From: Streptomyces sp. DH12
Lineage (GTDB): Bacteria; Actinomycetota; Actinomycetes; Streptomycetales; Streptomycetaceae
Reading direction: 5' to 3'
Length of the DNA stretch: 64,000 bases
NCBI RefSeq assembly: GCF_020873895.1
Contig: NZ_JAHWGT010000023.1
Coordinates: forward strand, 1-64,000
Each line of letters begins with the position of its first letter. The first letter of the stretch is position 1. Positions 41,581 through 49,558 of this stretch are shown piece after piece. The position numbers were made by a program, and so were the translations under genes. Under the pieces are notes generated by a model. It searched no databases. It saw nothing but the letters and a program-made list of their open reading frames with translations, and was not told the origin of the DNA.

Positions 41581-41717
41581 CCGTGCCACCGCCGCTCCCC
41601 CTCGCGGCGCGTGGTGGACATCCCCTTGCCGGGTGCGGCGGCCTTCCACCGGCCACTTCCGTTCGGCCGCCGGGAGGGCGTGGGCTGGGTGCTGGTGGGT
41701 TCGGTCGTCATGGCCAT
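41577..41717 (-). CDS. Possible 46-residue protein coupled to the small membrane protein
   Basis: A short frame from ATG 41717 (a second ATG is at 41711) encodes a basic, Pro/Ser/Thr/Gly-rich peptide (MAMTTEPTSTQPTPSRR onward, ending in ERRWHG). Its stop overlaps the ATG of the next gene in an ATGA junction, which supports it being translated. It is probably disordered. No family was recognised. Confidence 0.4.
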   Translation of the reverse strand: MAMTTEPTSTQPTPSRRPNGSGRWKAAAPGKGMSTTRREGERRWHG

Positions 41718-42013
41718 ACGGGTCCCGTCCGGGCAGTCGACGGTGAGCGGGAGCGGGCGTCTTCCGGGTGCCCCCTCCCACCCTCGCAAAGACGCCGGAC
41801 GATCGAGCGGCACGACACCGGAGATCGGGCACTTCAACGGCGCGTGCGGCAGCCGGTGGGGAAGGGGTCGGGGCGGTCGTCGGCGAGCCGGTCCCAGGCG
41901 GCCCGCCTGACCCGCCGGAGCCGCCGGCCGGTCCCGGTGGCGGGGGACCGCGTCCCGGGGCTTACGCCGCACGTCCGATGCGGGCTCCCGGCATGATCGG
42001 TAGCGTCCCGGCC

Positions 42014-42514
42014 ATGGAGACGACCCGACCGCCGCGCGGCCTCGATGCGCGCCGGCGCGACGTACTGGCGAGGCTGCGGACGGAGAGGGACGTGTGGGTC
42101 GCGTCCGCCGGCGGGCCCGGCGCCCCGTACCTGGTACCTCTGTGGTTCCTGTGGGACGGGGAGGCGGTGTGGCTGGCCACGCGCGCCACCAATCCGACCA
42201 CCCGCAACCTGCGCGACGGTGGCCGTGCGCGGTTGGCGTTCGGCGACACGTACGACGTCGTCCTCCTCGACGGCACGGTGGAGGTCTTCGCCGCCGGGGA
42301 GGTGCCGGCCGCGGCGGCGGACGCGTACGCCGCACGGCACGGGTGGGACCCGAGGCGGGAGCCGCGCGCCTTCGCCTACCTCCGGGTGCTGCCGCACGCG
42401 GTGCAGGCGTGGCGGGGAGAGCACGAGCTCCCCGGCCGGCACCTGATGCACGACGGCGAACTGCTGGACGGGGGCGTGCCGTCGCGCGGAGGCGGGCGAC
42501 CGGGCGGGGGATGA
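42014..42514 (+). CDS. Pyridoxamine 5'-phosphate oxidase-like (FMN/F420-binding split barrel) protein
   Basis: 166 residues from ATG 42014. The split-barrel pattern is visible: RDVLARLRTERDVWVASAGGPGAPYLVPLWFLWDGEAVWLATR, NPTTRNLRDGGRARLAFGDTYDVVLLDGTVEVF, then a helical part with the LRVLPHAVQAWRGEHEL block. This is the layout of actinobacterial FMN- or F420-dependent reductases with PPOX fold. The cofactor and substrate cannot be fixed by eye. It is a single-gene unit, convergent with the PAS-ANTAR gene. Confidence 0.75.
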   Translation: METTRPPRGLDARRRDVLARLRTERDVWVASAGGPGAPYLVPLWFLWDGEAVWLATRATNPTTRNLRDGGRARLAFGDTYDVVLLDGTVEVFAAGEVPAAAADAYAARHGWDPRREPRAFAYLRVLPHAVQAWRGEHELPGRHLMHDGELLDGGVPSRGGGRPGGG

Positions 42515-42573
42515 CGGTCGGGAGGCGGGGGCGCGGTGATGGTGGGCGAGGCGGGTCGGTGTCCGGTCCGGCG

Positions 42574-43458
42574 TCATACGGCGGGTGGCCGCCTCCTCGT
42601 CCTGGCACCCGGCCCGGGCGTCCCGTCGGGCCCGCCGTCCGCCATGTGAGGGCCGTCCCGGCCCGCCGTGCGGTGGACCAGGGCGGCGGCCACGTCGCGG
42701 AGCTTGACGTTCGTGTTCTGCGACAGGGACACCAGGACCCGGAAGGCCGCGTCCGGGCCGACGCGCCGCTCGGCCATCACGATGCCGACCGCCCGGTCGA
42801 TCGTGGCGCGGGACCGCAGTGCCGTCCTCAGCTGCGCGTTCTCCGTCTCCAGCGCCGCGATCGTCCCGTCGTTCGCGGCCGGGCCATCCTGCGCGCGGTG
42901 GGCCGGGGAGCCGGTGGCGTCCTCGACCCGGACGAGCAGACCGGTCACGGCCCCGTCGGCGTCGAGCAGGGGGGTGCTGTGGAACGCCCAGCTCCGCTCG
43001 GTGCCGCCGGCGGGATCGCCGGGGGACGGTACGCGGACCCGCTGGGGCGGCGTCACGTCCGGGCGGCGCAGGCGCAGGACGCGTCGCAAGGAGGCGCCGA
43101 GCACGGCCGGTACGCCGCTCCCCCACCGGCCACCGGAACGGCCGGGGCCGGGGCCGGGGCCGGGGTCTCCGTCGCGGTCTGGGTCTCGGTCGCGGTCTCC
43201 GTCGCGGTGTCGCTCCCGGTCGCTGTCGGAGTCCTCGCCGCCGTGACGGGCGCGGTCCGCCTCGGGGCCGGTCGGGGCGCCGGGCAGGGTGTCGAGGAGG
43301 CCTCGGCCCACCACCTCGCCGCGTTCGCGGCCGGCCGCCCGCAGGTACGCCGGGTTGGCGTCCAGGACGGTCAACCCGGGGTCGAGGAGCACCAGGGGCG
43401 ACCGGTCGGCGCGGAAGGCGCGTGCGTAGTCGGCCTGACGCGGTGTGATCCGACGCAC
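42574..43458 (-). CDS. PAS-ANTAR signal-transduction protein with a split PAS domain
   Basis: About 294 residues; GTG 43458 is proposed by where the PAS similarity begins (VRRITPRQADYARAF), but no good ribosome-binding site is seen. The PAS domain starts SPLVLLDPGLTVLDANPAYLRAAGRERGEVVGRGLLDTL. It is interrupted at about 77-105 by an Asp/Arg/Gly/Pro low-complexity stretch, then resumes with VRVPSPG and SWAFHSTPLLDADGAVTGLLVRVED. The last 90 residues hold a short coiled coil (IAALETENAQLRTAL) and an ANTAR domain (RATIDRAVGIVMAERRVGPDAAFRVLVSLSQNTNVKLRDVAAALV). ANTAR domains bind paired hairpins in nascent RNA and prevent termination. It is divergent from a HATPase gene. Confidence 0.8.
   Translation of the reverse strand: MRRITPRQADYARAFRADRSPLVLLDPGLTVLDANPAYLRAAGRERGEVVGRGLLDTLPGAPTGPEADRARHGGEDSDSDRERHRDGDRDRDPDRDGDPGPGPGPGRSGGRWGSGVPAVLGASLRRVLRLRRPDVTPPQRVRVPSPGDPAGGTERSWAFHSTPLLDADGAVTGLLVRVEDATGSPAHRAQDGPAANDGTIAALETENAQLRTALRSRATIDRAVGIVMAERRVGPDAAFRVLVSLSQNTNVKLRDVAAALVHRTAGRDGPHMADGGPDGTPGPGARTRRRPPAV
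43141..43230. repeat. Low-complexity GGGGCC and TCGCGGTC repeats within the PAS-ANTAR gene
   Basis: About 25 bases of (CCGGGG)n followed by about 65 bases of degenerate GGTCTCCGTCGC-type units. In frame it encodes the acidic/basic DRDxDR and GPGPGP run that splits the PAS domain. Confidence 0.7.
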
Positions 43459-43848
43459 GGCACGGCCCCGCACACGACGTCCTTTCCGGGCAGCGAGTCG
43501 GCGATGACCTGCTCCGCATGCCCCGGCTCGCGCCGGTGACACACCGGCGTGCGGACGGCCACCGGAGTCGGGCACGTCCCGACGTGGAGTCGGGCGGGTA
43601 CCGGAGGGGGATGCTCAGACGGCGACGTGTGCGGGATGTCCGGGCGCCGGACCGTTCGAGGCGTCCGCCGCGCCGAGGGGGCGGCACGGCGGGCCGAACG
43701 ACGGCCGGAGGGCGGGGGCCACCGCCGTGCGCGGCGCTCCGGGGGCCGCCTTCCGCCATCCGCGCCCGCACAGCGGACATGCGTGCGCACGGAAGGGGAA
43801 GTCGATACGGACCTTCAGTTCCGCACGCAGGAGAGAGGGGAGAGGGGA
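43459..43848. other. Divergent intergenic region, no gene seen
   Basis: About 390 bases between the PAS-ANTAR and HATPase genes. It must hold the promoters of both. Frames here are open, but none has a start signal or a known family. Confidence 0.4.
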
Positions 43849-44289
43849 ATGCCCGCCGAACGCGACGGCGCGGATGAGGAAGCCGGCATGCTGAACACCC
43901 TGAGCGTCGAGCAGACCTGGCACTTCGACGGGGCGCTCGGCGACGTGGCGGAGGCCCGTCAAGGGGCGGCCGCCTTCCTCCACGGCCTGGAACGCATCCA
44001 GGCACCGCGGGCCCCGGACGCTCTGGACGACGTACTGCTGGTGGTCACCGAACTCGCCCTGAACGCCTTCACCTTCGCACCCGGGCCGTTCACGCTCCAG
44101 CTGCGCGCCGTCGCCGACAGCGTGCACGTGGCGGTCACCGACACCAACCCGGCCGCGCCGCGGCCCCGGCCGTTCGACCTGGAGGGGCGCGGCGGCATCG
44201 GCTGGCACCTGATCGGTGCGCTCGCCGAGCAGACCGTCACCGTGCCCGGCCGGGAGGGGAAGACGGTGCACGTCTTCCTCCCCTGGTGA
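43849..44289 (+). CDS. ATP-binding anti-sigma-like protein (HATPase), copy 2
   Basis: 146 residues from ATG 43849 behind a long purine tract (GGAGAGAGGGGAGAGGGGA). GHKL ATPase motifs: N-box TELALNAFTFAPGP, VTDTNP, and G-box GRGGIGWHLIGALAEQ. It ends TVHVFLPW. It is a clear paralogue of the protein at 52601 (same DDVLLVVTEL, GALGDV, HVFLPW), and both differ from the copy at 38126. Likely role: anti-sigma or regulator kinase. It lies about 200 bases from the convergent SigB-type sigma gene, the nearest candidate target. Confidence 0.85.
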   Translation: MPAERDGADEEAGMLNTLSVEQTWHFDGALGDVAEARQGAAAFLHGLERIQAPRAPDALDDVLLVVTELALNAFTFAPGPFTLQLRAVADSVHVAVTDTNPAAPRPRPFDLEGRGGIGWHLIGALAEQTVTVPGREGKTVHVFLPW

Positions 44290-44487
44290 GCCCGGTGCCC
44301 TTCGCGACCCTGGTGACCGGACCCGGACCGGGCCCGGCACCCTGGTGGGCGCCGGGCGGACGTCCGGCGACCGCCCCGCCCGGGGGCGGGGGCGGATCGG
44401 GCGGTCACGTCGGTGCGTGCGGTCACAAGCGGTCGGCGTCGCGGCGCGCCGCGCGTGTCGGACGCGTCGGCGGTGCCGGCCGGCGGC

Positions 44488-45336
44488 TCAGTCAGTCGTC
44501 AGCATGCCCTTGCGCAGCTTCTTCAGGGTCCGCGACAGCAGCCGCGAGACGTGCATCTGGGAGCAGCCCAGCTGCTCGCCGATCTGCGACTGGGTGAGCT
44601 CCTCGACGAAGCGCAGGTGCAGGATGCGCCGCTCGCGGTCGTCGAGGTCGGCGACCAGGGGGGCGAGGCTGTGGAAGTCCTCGACCAGCTCCATCGCGTG
44701 GTCCTCGACGCCGATGAAGTCGGCCAGGGCCGCCTCGCCGTCCTCGCCGTCACCGGTGACGGCCGCGTCCAGGGAGCTGGAGTTGTAGGCGTTGGAGGCG
44801 AGCCGCGCCTCGACGACCTCGTCCTCCGTGAGGCTCATGAGCTCCGCGAGCTCCTTGACCGTCGGGGTGCGGCCGAGCCGGCTGCGCAGCTCCTCGGTCG
44901 CGCGGGCCAGCTCGACGCGCGCCTCCTGGAGGCGGCGCGGTACGTGGACGGCCCACGACGTGTCACGGAAGAACCGCTTGATCTCACCCATGATGTACGG
45001 GACGGCGAAGGTGGTGAACTCCACCTCGCGGGAGATCTCGAACCGGTCGATGGCCTTGATCAGGCCGATCATGCCGACCTGGACGATGTCCTCCATCTCG
45101 TCCGCGCCACGGCTGCGGAAGCGGCCCGCCGCGTACCGGACGAGGGACATGTTCATCTCGATGAGGGTGTTGCGGACGTCCTGGTACTCGTGGGTGCCCT
45201 CCTCCAGGGAGGCCAGCCGGTCCAGGAAGAGCCGGGTCATCGCCCGGGCGTCCTTCGGCGCCACGTTCTTGGGGTCAGCCGGCTTCCGCAGCTCGGCAAT
45301 GTGCTCCGTCTTGGTACCGGCCAGAACCGCGGTCAT
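44488..45336 (-). CDS. SigB/SigF-family RNA polymerase sigma factor
   Basis: 282 residues from ATG 45336 with GGGAGGG upstream. Region 2 is EDIVQVGMIGLIKAIDRFEISREVEFTTFAVPYIMGEIKRFFRD, with region 2.4 WAVHVPRRLQE. Region 3 is RLGRTPTVKELAELMSLTEDEV. Region 4 is LDDRERRILHLRFVEELTQSQIGEQLGCSQMHVSRLLSRTLKKLR. This is the group 3 stress/development type (SigB, SigF, SigN and related), normally held by HATPase anti-sigmas and STAS antagonists. A SigB-type promoter (45396-45420) lies about 60 bases upstream, suggesting autoregulation. The exact paralogue cannot be named. Confidence 0.93.
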   Translation of the reverse strand: MTAVLAGTKTEHIAELRKPADPKNVAPKDARAMTRLFLDRLASLEEGTHEYQDVRNTLIEMNMSLVRYAAGRFRSRGADEMEDIVQVGMIGLIKAIDRFEISREVEFTTFAVPYIMGEIKRFFRDTSWAVHVPRRLQEARVELARATEELRSRLGRTPTVKELAELMSLTEDEVVEARLASNAYNSSSLDAAVTGDGEDGEAALADFIGVEDHAMELVEDFHSLAPLVADLDDRERRILHLRFVEELTQSQIGEQLGCSQMHVSRLLSRTLKKLRKGMLTTD

Positions 45337-45395
45337 GCCTGCATCCCTCCCTGGGTGGTCGCCCTCGTCGGTCTGTGAGGGCCTGTGGGCCGCGC

Positions 45396-45420
45396 ATACC
45401 CGGTTCCACACGAAGCATGC
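45396..45420 (-). promoter_or_regulatory. SigB-type promoter of the sigma gene
   Basis: On the minus strand GCAT, 15 bases, GGGTAT fits the Streptomyces coelicolor SigB consensus (GNNT, 14-16 bases, GGGTAC/T). The -10 ends 60 bases before the sigma start. The -35 is weakly defined, so the GGGTAT carries the weight. Confidence 0.6.
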
Positions 45421-45552
45421 TCATCTTTTTTCCGCCCGTCGCCGAATCGCCGCCGGGACCTCCCGCACCGGGGTGCGGCGGCGGTGGTTCGGGGCGGCGG
45501 CTCTGGGAAAACGGTGGGATGCCAGTACCCCGTACCGCTTCAGGAGGCCGAC

Positions 45553-46755
45553 GTGACCCGCTCCGAGACCTGTGACGGTCCCACCACGGAGAGTGTCACG
45601 GAGGAGCGCGAGCAGCGGCTGCGAAGACGACTGGAACGGCTGATCGGCATCGCCGCGACCGAGGGGAACTCGCTGCTGCCGCTGCGCAACGGCGACGAGA
45701 TCTTCCCCGCGATGCTCGGCGCGATCCGGTCGGCCGAGCACACCATCGACATGATGACCTTCGTCTACTGGCGGGGGGCGATAGCCCGCGACTTCGCGGC
45801 CGCGCTGGCCGACCGGGCCCGCGCCGGGGTGCGCGTGCGGTTGCTCCTCGACGGGTTCGGCGCCCGGCTCATCGAGCGGAGCCTCCTGGACGACATGGAG
45901 GACGCCGGCGTGCAGATCGCCTGGTTCCGCAAACCGGTCTGGCTGTCGCCGTTCAAGCAGAACCACCGCTGCCACCGCAAGGCGCTGGTGGTGGACGAGC
46001 GCACCGCGTTCACCGGGGGCGTCGGGATCGCCGAGGAGTGGTGCGGCGACGCGCGCGGCCCCGGGGAGTGGCGCGACACCCACGTGCGGATCGAGGGCCC
46101 GGCCGTGGACGGCATCGCCGCGGCGTTCGCGCAGAACTGGGCGGAGTGCCACGACGAGCTGTTCGACCACCGCGACCGCTTCGCCGAGCAGCCGCAGCCC
46201 GGCACGTCGGTCGTGCAGGTCGTACGGGGCTCGGCGAGCATCGGCTGGCAGGACATGCAGACCCTGGTGCGGGTGATGCTGACCTCGGCTGAGGAGCGCT
46301 TCCGCCTCGCCACGGCCTACTTCGCCCCGGACCCCTACTTCGTCGATCTGCTGTGCCGCACCGCCCGGCGCGGCGTGACGGTGGAGATCCTGCTGCCCGG
46401 TCCCCACACCGACCAGCGGGCCTGCCGGATCGCGGGGCAGTCCCACTACACGGAGCTGCTGGCGGCGGGCGTCGTGATCCGCCAGTTCCAGCCGACCATG
46501 ATGCACGCGAAGATCATCACGGTGGACCGGGTGGCGTCGCTCATCGGCTCCACCAACTTCAACCGGCGGTCCATGGACCACGACGAGGAGGTCATGCTCG
46601 CCGTCCTCGACGAGGAGTTCACCGCCACCCTGGACCGGCACTACGACGAGGACGTCGCGCGCAGCGAGGCCGTCGACCTCACCCGCTGGCGGCGTCGCGC
46701 CGTGGTCCAGCGGCTGCGGGAGCTGGCCGTCACCCCGATCCGCCGGTTCCTGTGA
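45553..46755 (+). CDS. Phospholipase D-family protein (cardiolipin synthase-like)
   Basis: 400 residues from GTG 45553 with AGGAGG 5 bases upstream. There are two HKD motifs: HRKALVVDERTAFTGG near 138 and MHAKIITVDRVASLIGSTNFNRRS near 318. Together they form one active site with a covalent phosphohistidine intermediate. The N-terminal block NSLLPLRNGDEIFPAMLGAIRSAEHTIDMMTFVYW is typical of bacterial Cls enzymes. The N-terminal membrane segments of ClsA are missing, so it resembles the shorter ClsB/YmdC type. Likely reaction: transfer between two phosphatidyl groups to make cardiolipin, or another phosphodiester exchange. It is divergent from the sigma gene and so might be stress-controlled. 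Confidence 0.88.
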   Translation: MTRSETCDGPTTESVTEEREQRLRRRLERLIGIAATEGNSLLPLRNGDEIFPAMLGAIRSAEHTIDMMTFVYWRGAIARDFAAALADRARAGVRVRLLLDGFGARLIERSLLDDMEDAGVQIAWFRKPVWLSPFKQNHRCHRKALVVDERTAFTGGVGIAEEWCGDARGPGEWRDTHVRIEGPAVDGIAAAFAQNWAECHDELFDHRDRFAEQPQPGTSVVQVVRGSASIGWQDMQTLVRVMLTSAEERFRLATAYFAPDPYFVDLLCRTARRGVTVEILLPGPHTDQRACRIAGQSHYTELLAAGVVIRQFQPTMMHAKIITVDRVASLIGSTNFNRRSMDHDEEVMLAVLDEEFTATLDRHYDEDVARSEAVDLTRWRRRAVVQRLRELAVTPIRRFL

Positions 46756-46883
46756 GCCGGCGCCCCGGCCGGGGCGCCGCCGTGCGGGGCGTGCGCGGGG
46801 AGGACTGCCCGAAAGGGGGTAGTCGGGTCGCGTGCGCGGTTCGGTGGTCCCGGCCGCCCCACCGAGGAGAGGCGGGAGGCGCC

Positions 46884-48719
46884 ATGCCGGAGGAGCCGCA
46901 GGACGTGAAGGACGTGAAGGACTCGGAGGGCCTGAAGGACCCGAAGGGGGTGCGGGGCTCACAGGACGGGGAGGGCTCGAAGGAGGCGAAGGCGCCGGAG
47001 GGGCGAGGGCGCGGGTCCGGCTCCGTGGCGGGCCGCCTGGAGCGGGCCGCCGCCGAGGTGTTCGGTTGGCGGGAGCTGCGGCCGGGGCAGCTGACCGCCA
47101 TGGAGGCGGTCGTCGCGGGCCGCGACACCCTGGCGGTCATGCCCACGGGCGCGGGCAAGTCCGCGGTGTACCAGGTGGCCGCGGTCTGCCTGCCCGGCCC
47201 CACGGTCGTCGTCTCGCCGCTGATCGCCCTCCAGCGGGACCAGATCGCCGGGCTCCTGGAGCGCGGCGGGCCGGACGCCGTCGCCGTGAACTCCGCCCAG
47301 CCCGCCGGGGAGACCGCGGCCGCCTGGGACGCGGTGCGGCACGGGGACGCCGAGTACCTGTTCCTCTCCCCCGAGCAGCTGACGAAGGACGACGTCGTGG
47401 AGCGGGTCGCCCGCGCGGCGCCCTCGCTGTTCGTCGTCGACGAGGCCCAGTGCGTCGCCGCCTGGGGCCATGACTTCCGCCCCGACTACCTTCGCCTCGG
47501 CGGGGCGATCGAGCGGGTCGGCAGGCCCCCGGTCCTGGCCCTGACGGCCACTGCCGCTCCCCCGGTCCGCGAGGAGATCGTCCGGCGGCTCGGCATGGAG
47601 GACCCCGCGCTCGTCGTCGCCGGCTTCGACCGGCCGAACATCACGCTGGAGGTGCGGCGCTTCCCGGACGACGCGGCCAAACGCCGTGCGGTCGTGGAGC
47701 GCGCCGCCGCCGAGCCCAAGCCCGGCATCGTGTACACGGCGACGCGCCGGGACGCCGAGGAGTACGCGGCGGAGCTGGCCGGTCTCGGCCTGTCGGCCGC
47801 CGCCTACCACGCCGGGCTGCGCGTCGGCGAGCGGTCCCGGGTGCACGACGCGTTCCTCGCCGGGGAGGCGGACGTGGTCGTCGCGACGTCCGCGTTCGGC
47901 ATGGGCATCGACAAGGAGGACGTGCGGTTCGTCCTGCACGCCTCCGTGCCGGGCTCCCTCGACGCGTACTACCAGGAGATCGGCCGGGCGGGCCGCGACG
48001 GGCGGCCCGCGGTCGCGGTCCTCCACTACCGGCCTGAGGACAGCGGCCTCCAACACCTCTTCGCCGCCCGGGCGCCCGACGAGGAGACCATCGGGGAGGT
48101 CGCCGCGCACATCCGGGACGCGGACGGCCCCGTAGGGCTGGACGAGGTCGGCGAGCGGGCCGGGCTCACCCGCCGCCGGGTGACGGCCGCCGCCAACCTG
48201 CTGGAGGAGGCAGGCGCCGTCCGGACGGACGGGGCGGGTGAGGTACGGGCCGTGCCCGGCGTGGCGCCCGGCGACGCCGCCGCGGACGCGGCGGAGGCGG
48301 CCGAGGCGCGCCGCAGGCTGGAGCGGTCGCGGCTGGAGATGACGCTCGCCTACGCGGAGACGACGGGCTGCCGGCGCCGCTTCCTGCTGGGCTACTTCGG
48401 CGAACCCTACGAGCCGCCGTGCGGCGCCTGCGACATCTGCGAGCCGGCCCCGTCGGACGGCCCGGCGGCGGGCGTCACCGCCGGGGCGGACGGGGTGGGG
48501 CCCGGGGACGCGCCGGACGACCCTCCCGCCCACCCGGCCGCCGCCGCGTACCCGGCGGGGACGCCGGTGCGGCACGGCGAGTGGGGCGACGGCACGGTGA
48601 TGAGCGAGGAGGGCGATCGGATCACGGTCCTCTTCGACGCGATGGGCTACCGGACGCTGTCGCTCGCCGCGGTCACCGACAACGGCCTCCTCACCGCGCG
48701 TACGGAAGCCTCCGGCTGA
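46884..48719 (+). CDS. recQ: RecQ-family ATP-dependent DNA helicase
   Basis: 611 residues from ATG 46884 with GGGAGGC upstream. A charged Lys/Asp/Glu/Gly head (1-50) made of short KD-type repeats precedes the helicase. Motifs: 0 (FGWRELRPGQLTAM), I (MPTGAGKSAVYQ), II (Asp186-Glu-Ala-Gln189, in place of DEAH), III (LALTATA), and VI (YYQEIGRAGRDGRPA). The RecQ zinc domain is CRRRFLLGYFGE with CGACDIC. The C-terminal 60 residues (VRHGEWGDGTVMSEEGDRITVLFDAMGYRTLSL) form the small beta domain found in actinobacterial RecQ and UvrD-type proteins; the HRDC domain is absent. It unwinds DNA in repair and fork restart. Confidence 0.9.
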   Translation: MPEEPQDVKDVKDSEGLKDPKGVRGSQDGEGSKEAKAPEGRGRGSGSVAGRLERAAAEVFGWRELRPGQLTAMEAVVAGRDTLAVMPTGAGKSAVYQVAAVCLPGPTVVVSPLIALQRDQIAGLLERGGPDAVAVNSAQPAGETAAAWDAVRHGDAEYLFLSPEQLTKDDVVERVARAAPSLFVVDEAQCVAAWGHDFRPDYLRLGGAIERVGRPPVLALTATAAPPVREEIVRRLGMEDPALVVAGFDRPNITLEVRRFPDDAAKRRAVVERAAAEPKPGIVYTATRRDAEEYAAELAGLGLSAAAYHAGLRVGERSRVHDAFLAGEADVVVATSAFGMGIDKEDVRFVLHASVPGSLDAYYQEIGRAGRDGRPAVAVLHYRPEDSGLQHLFAARAPDEETIGEVAAHIRDADGPVGLDEVGERAGLTRRRVTAAANLLEEAGAVRTDGAGEVRAVPGVAPGDAAADAAEAAEARRRLERSRLEMTLAYAETTGCRRRFLLGYFGEPYEPPCGACDICEPAPSDGPAAGVTAGADGVGPGDAPDDPPAHPAAAAYPAGTPVRHGEWGDGTVMSEEGDRITVLFDAMGYRTLSLAAVTDNGLLTARTEASG

Positions 48720-48811
48720 CCCGGTGCCCCGGGCCCCGGGCACCGGGCTCCCGGCGGCGCCGGGGCATCCGGGGAGCCGGGGGCACCCGGGATCCGGGGT
48801 CCGGCAGGGCG

Positions 48812-49477
48812 TCAGCCGCCGGTGCGGCTGCCGTCGGGGGCGCGGGGGCCGGCCGGCAGGTGGACGACCACGAGCGCGGCGACGGCGAGGAGCACGTTGC
48901 GGGCCGCCGCGTCGAGGCCGTTCCAGTCCGACGACTGCCACATCGCGAACCACTCGCCGCCGATGGCGAGGAAGCCGAGCCCGAAGAGCAGCAGCACCAT
49001 CACCAGCCCGGCGGTGCTCGCCGCGCGGGCGCGGTCGGCCGCGCCGCGGCGCAGGGCCCGCAGCCACACGCCCGTGGCGTACAGCAGGACGGCGGCCGTC
49101 AGCGTCTCCCAGGCGATGACGGCGACGTAGGCGGCGTTCTGCAGGGCCGGCGACTCGATCGCCCGCCACATCAGGTCCGGGTCGCGGAAGGTGGTGTCCA
49201 TGGCCAGGACGTGCCGCACGAACTGCTGGTTGGTGCCGAAGTCGGTGATGTTGCCGAACGCCACCAGCGCCATGTGGACGGCGACGGTGGCCGTCATCGC
49301 GGTCGCCGCGCACGGCAGCACACCCGGCAGCCGCCGACCGCCCCGCCGGACGCCCGACCGCCCGCCGCCCGTCCCGCCCGGGTCACCGGACACGCCCGGT
49401 GCGGCCGGTTCCCCCGGTACGCCCGTGCCTCCGGTGCCGTCCGCGCGCCCCGCTCCTCCGACCTCGCCCGCTCTCAC
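48812..49477 (-). CDS. DUF2165-type small integral membrane protein
   Basis: 221 residues from GTG 49477 behind GGAGGAGGG. A Gly/Pro-rich head of 50 residues is followed by four membrane segments. The block VAFGNITDFGTNQQFVRHVLAMDTTF is the family hallmark. LQNAAYVAVIAWETLTAAVLLYATG, LVMVLLLFGLGFLAIGGEWFAMWQSSDWNG and the last helix complete the family pattern. The function of the family is unknown. It is placed convergent to RecQ and near the secreted hydrolase, without a clear link. Confidence 0.82.
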   Translation of the reverse strand: MRAGEVGGAGRADGTGGTGVPGEPAAPGVSGDPGGTGGGRSGVRRGGRRLPGVLPCAATAMTATVAVHMALVAFGNITDFGTNQQFVRHVLAMDTTFRDPDLMWRAIESPALQNAAYVAVIAWETLTAAVLLYATGVWLRALRRGAADRARAASTAGLVMVLLLFGLGFLAIGGEWFAMWQSSDWNGLDAAARNVLLAVAALVVVHLPAGPRAPDGSRTGG

Positions 49478-49558
49478 ACGCCCTCCTCCGCCGTCCGGCC
49501 GTCGCCGCGCTCCGTCGTCTCCCTCCCCTGCCTGCCCACCGCGCGCCCCCGGTGAACG

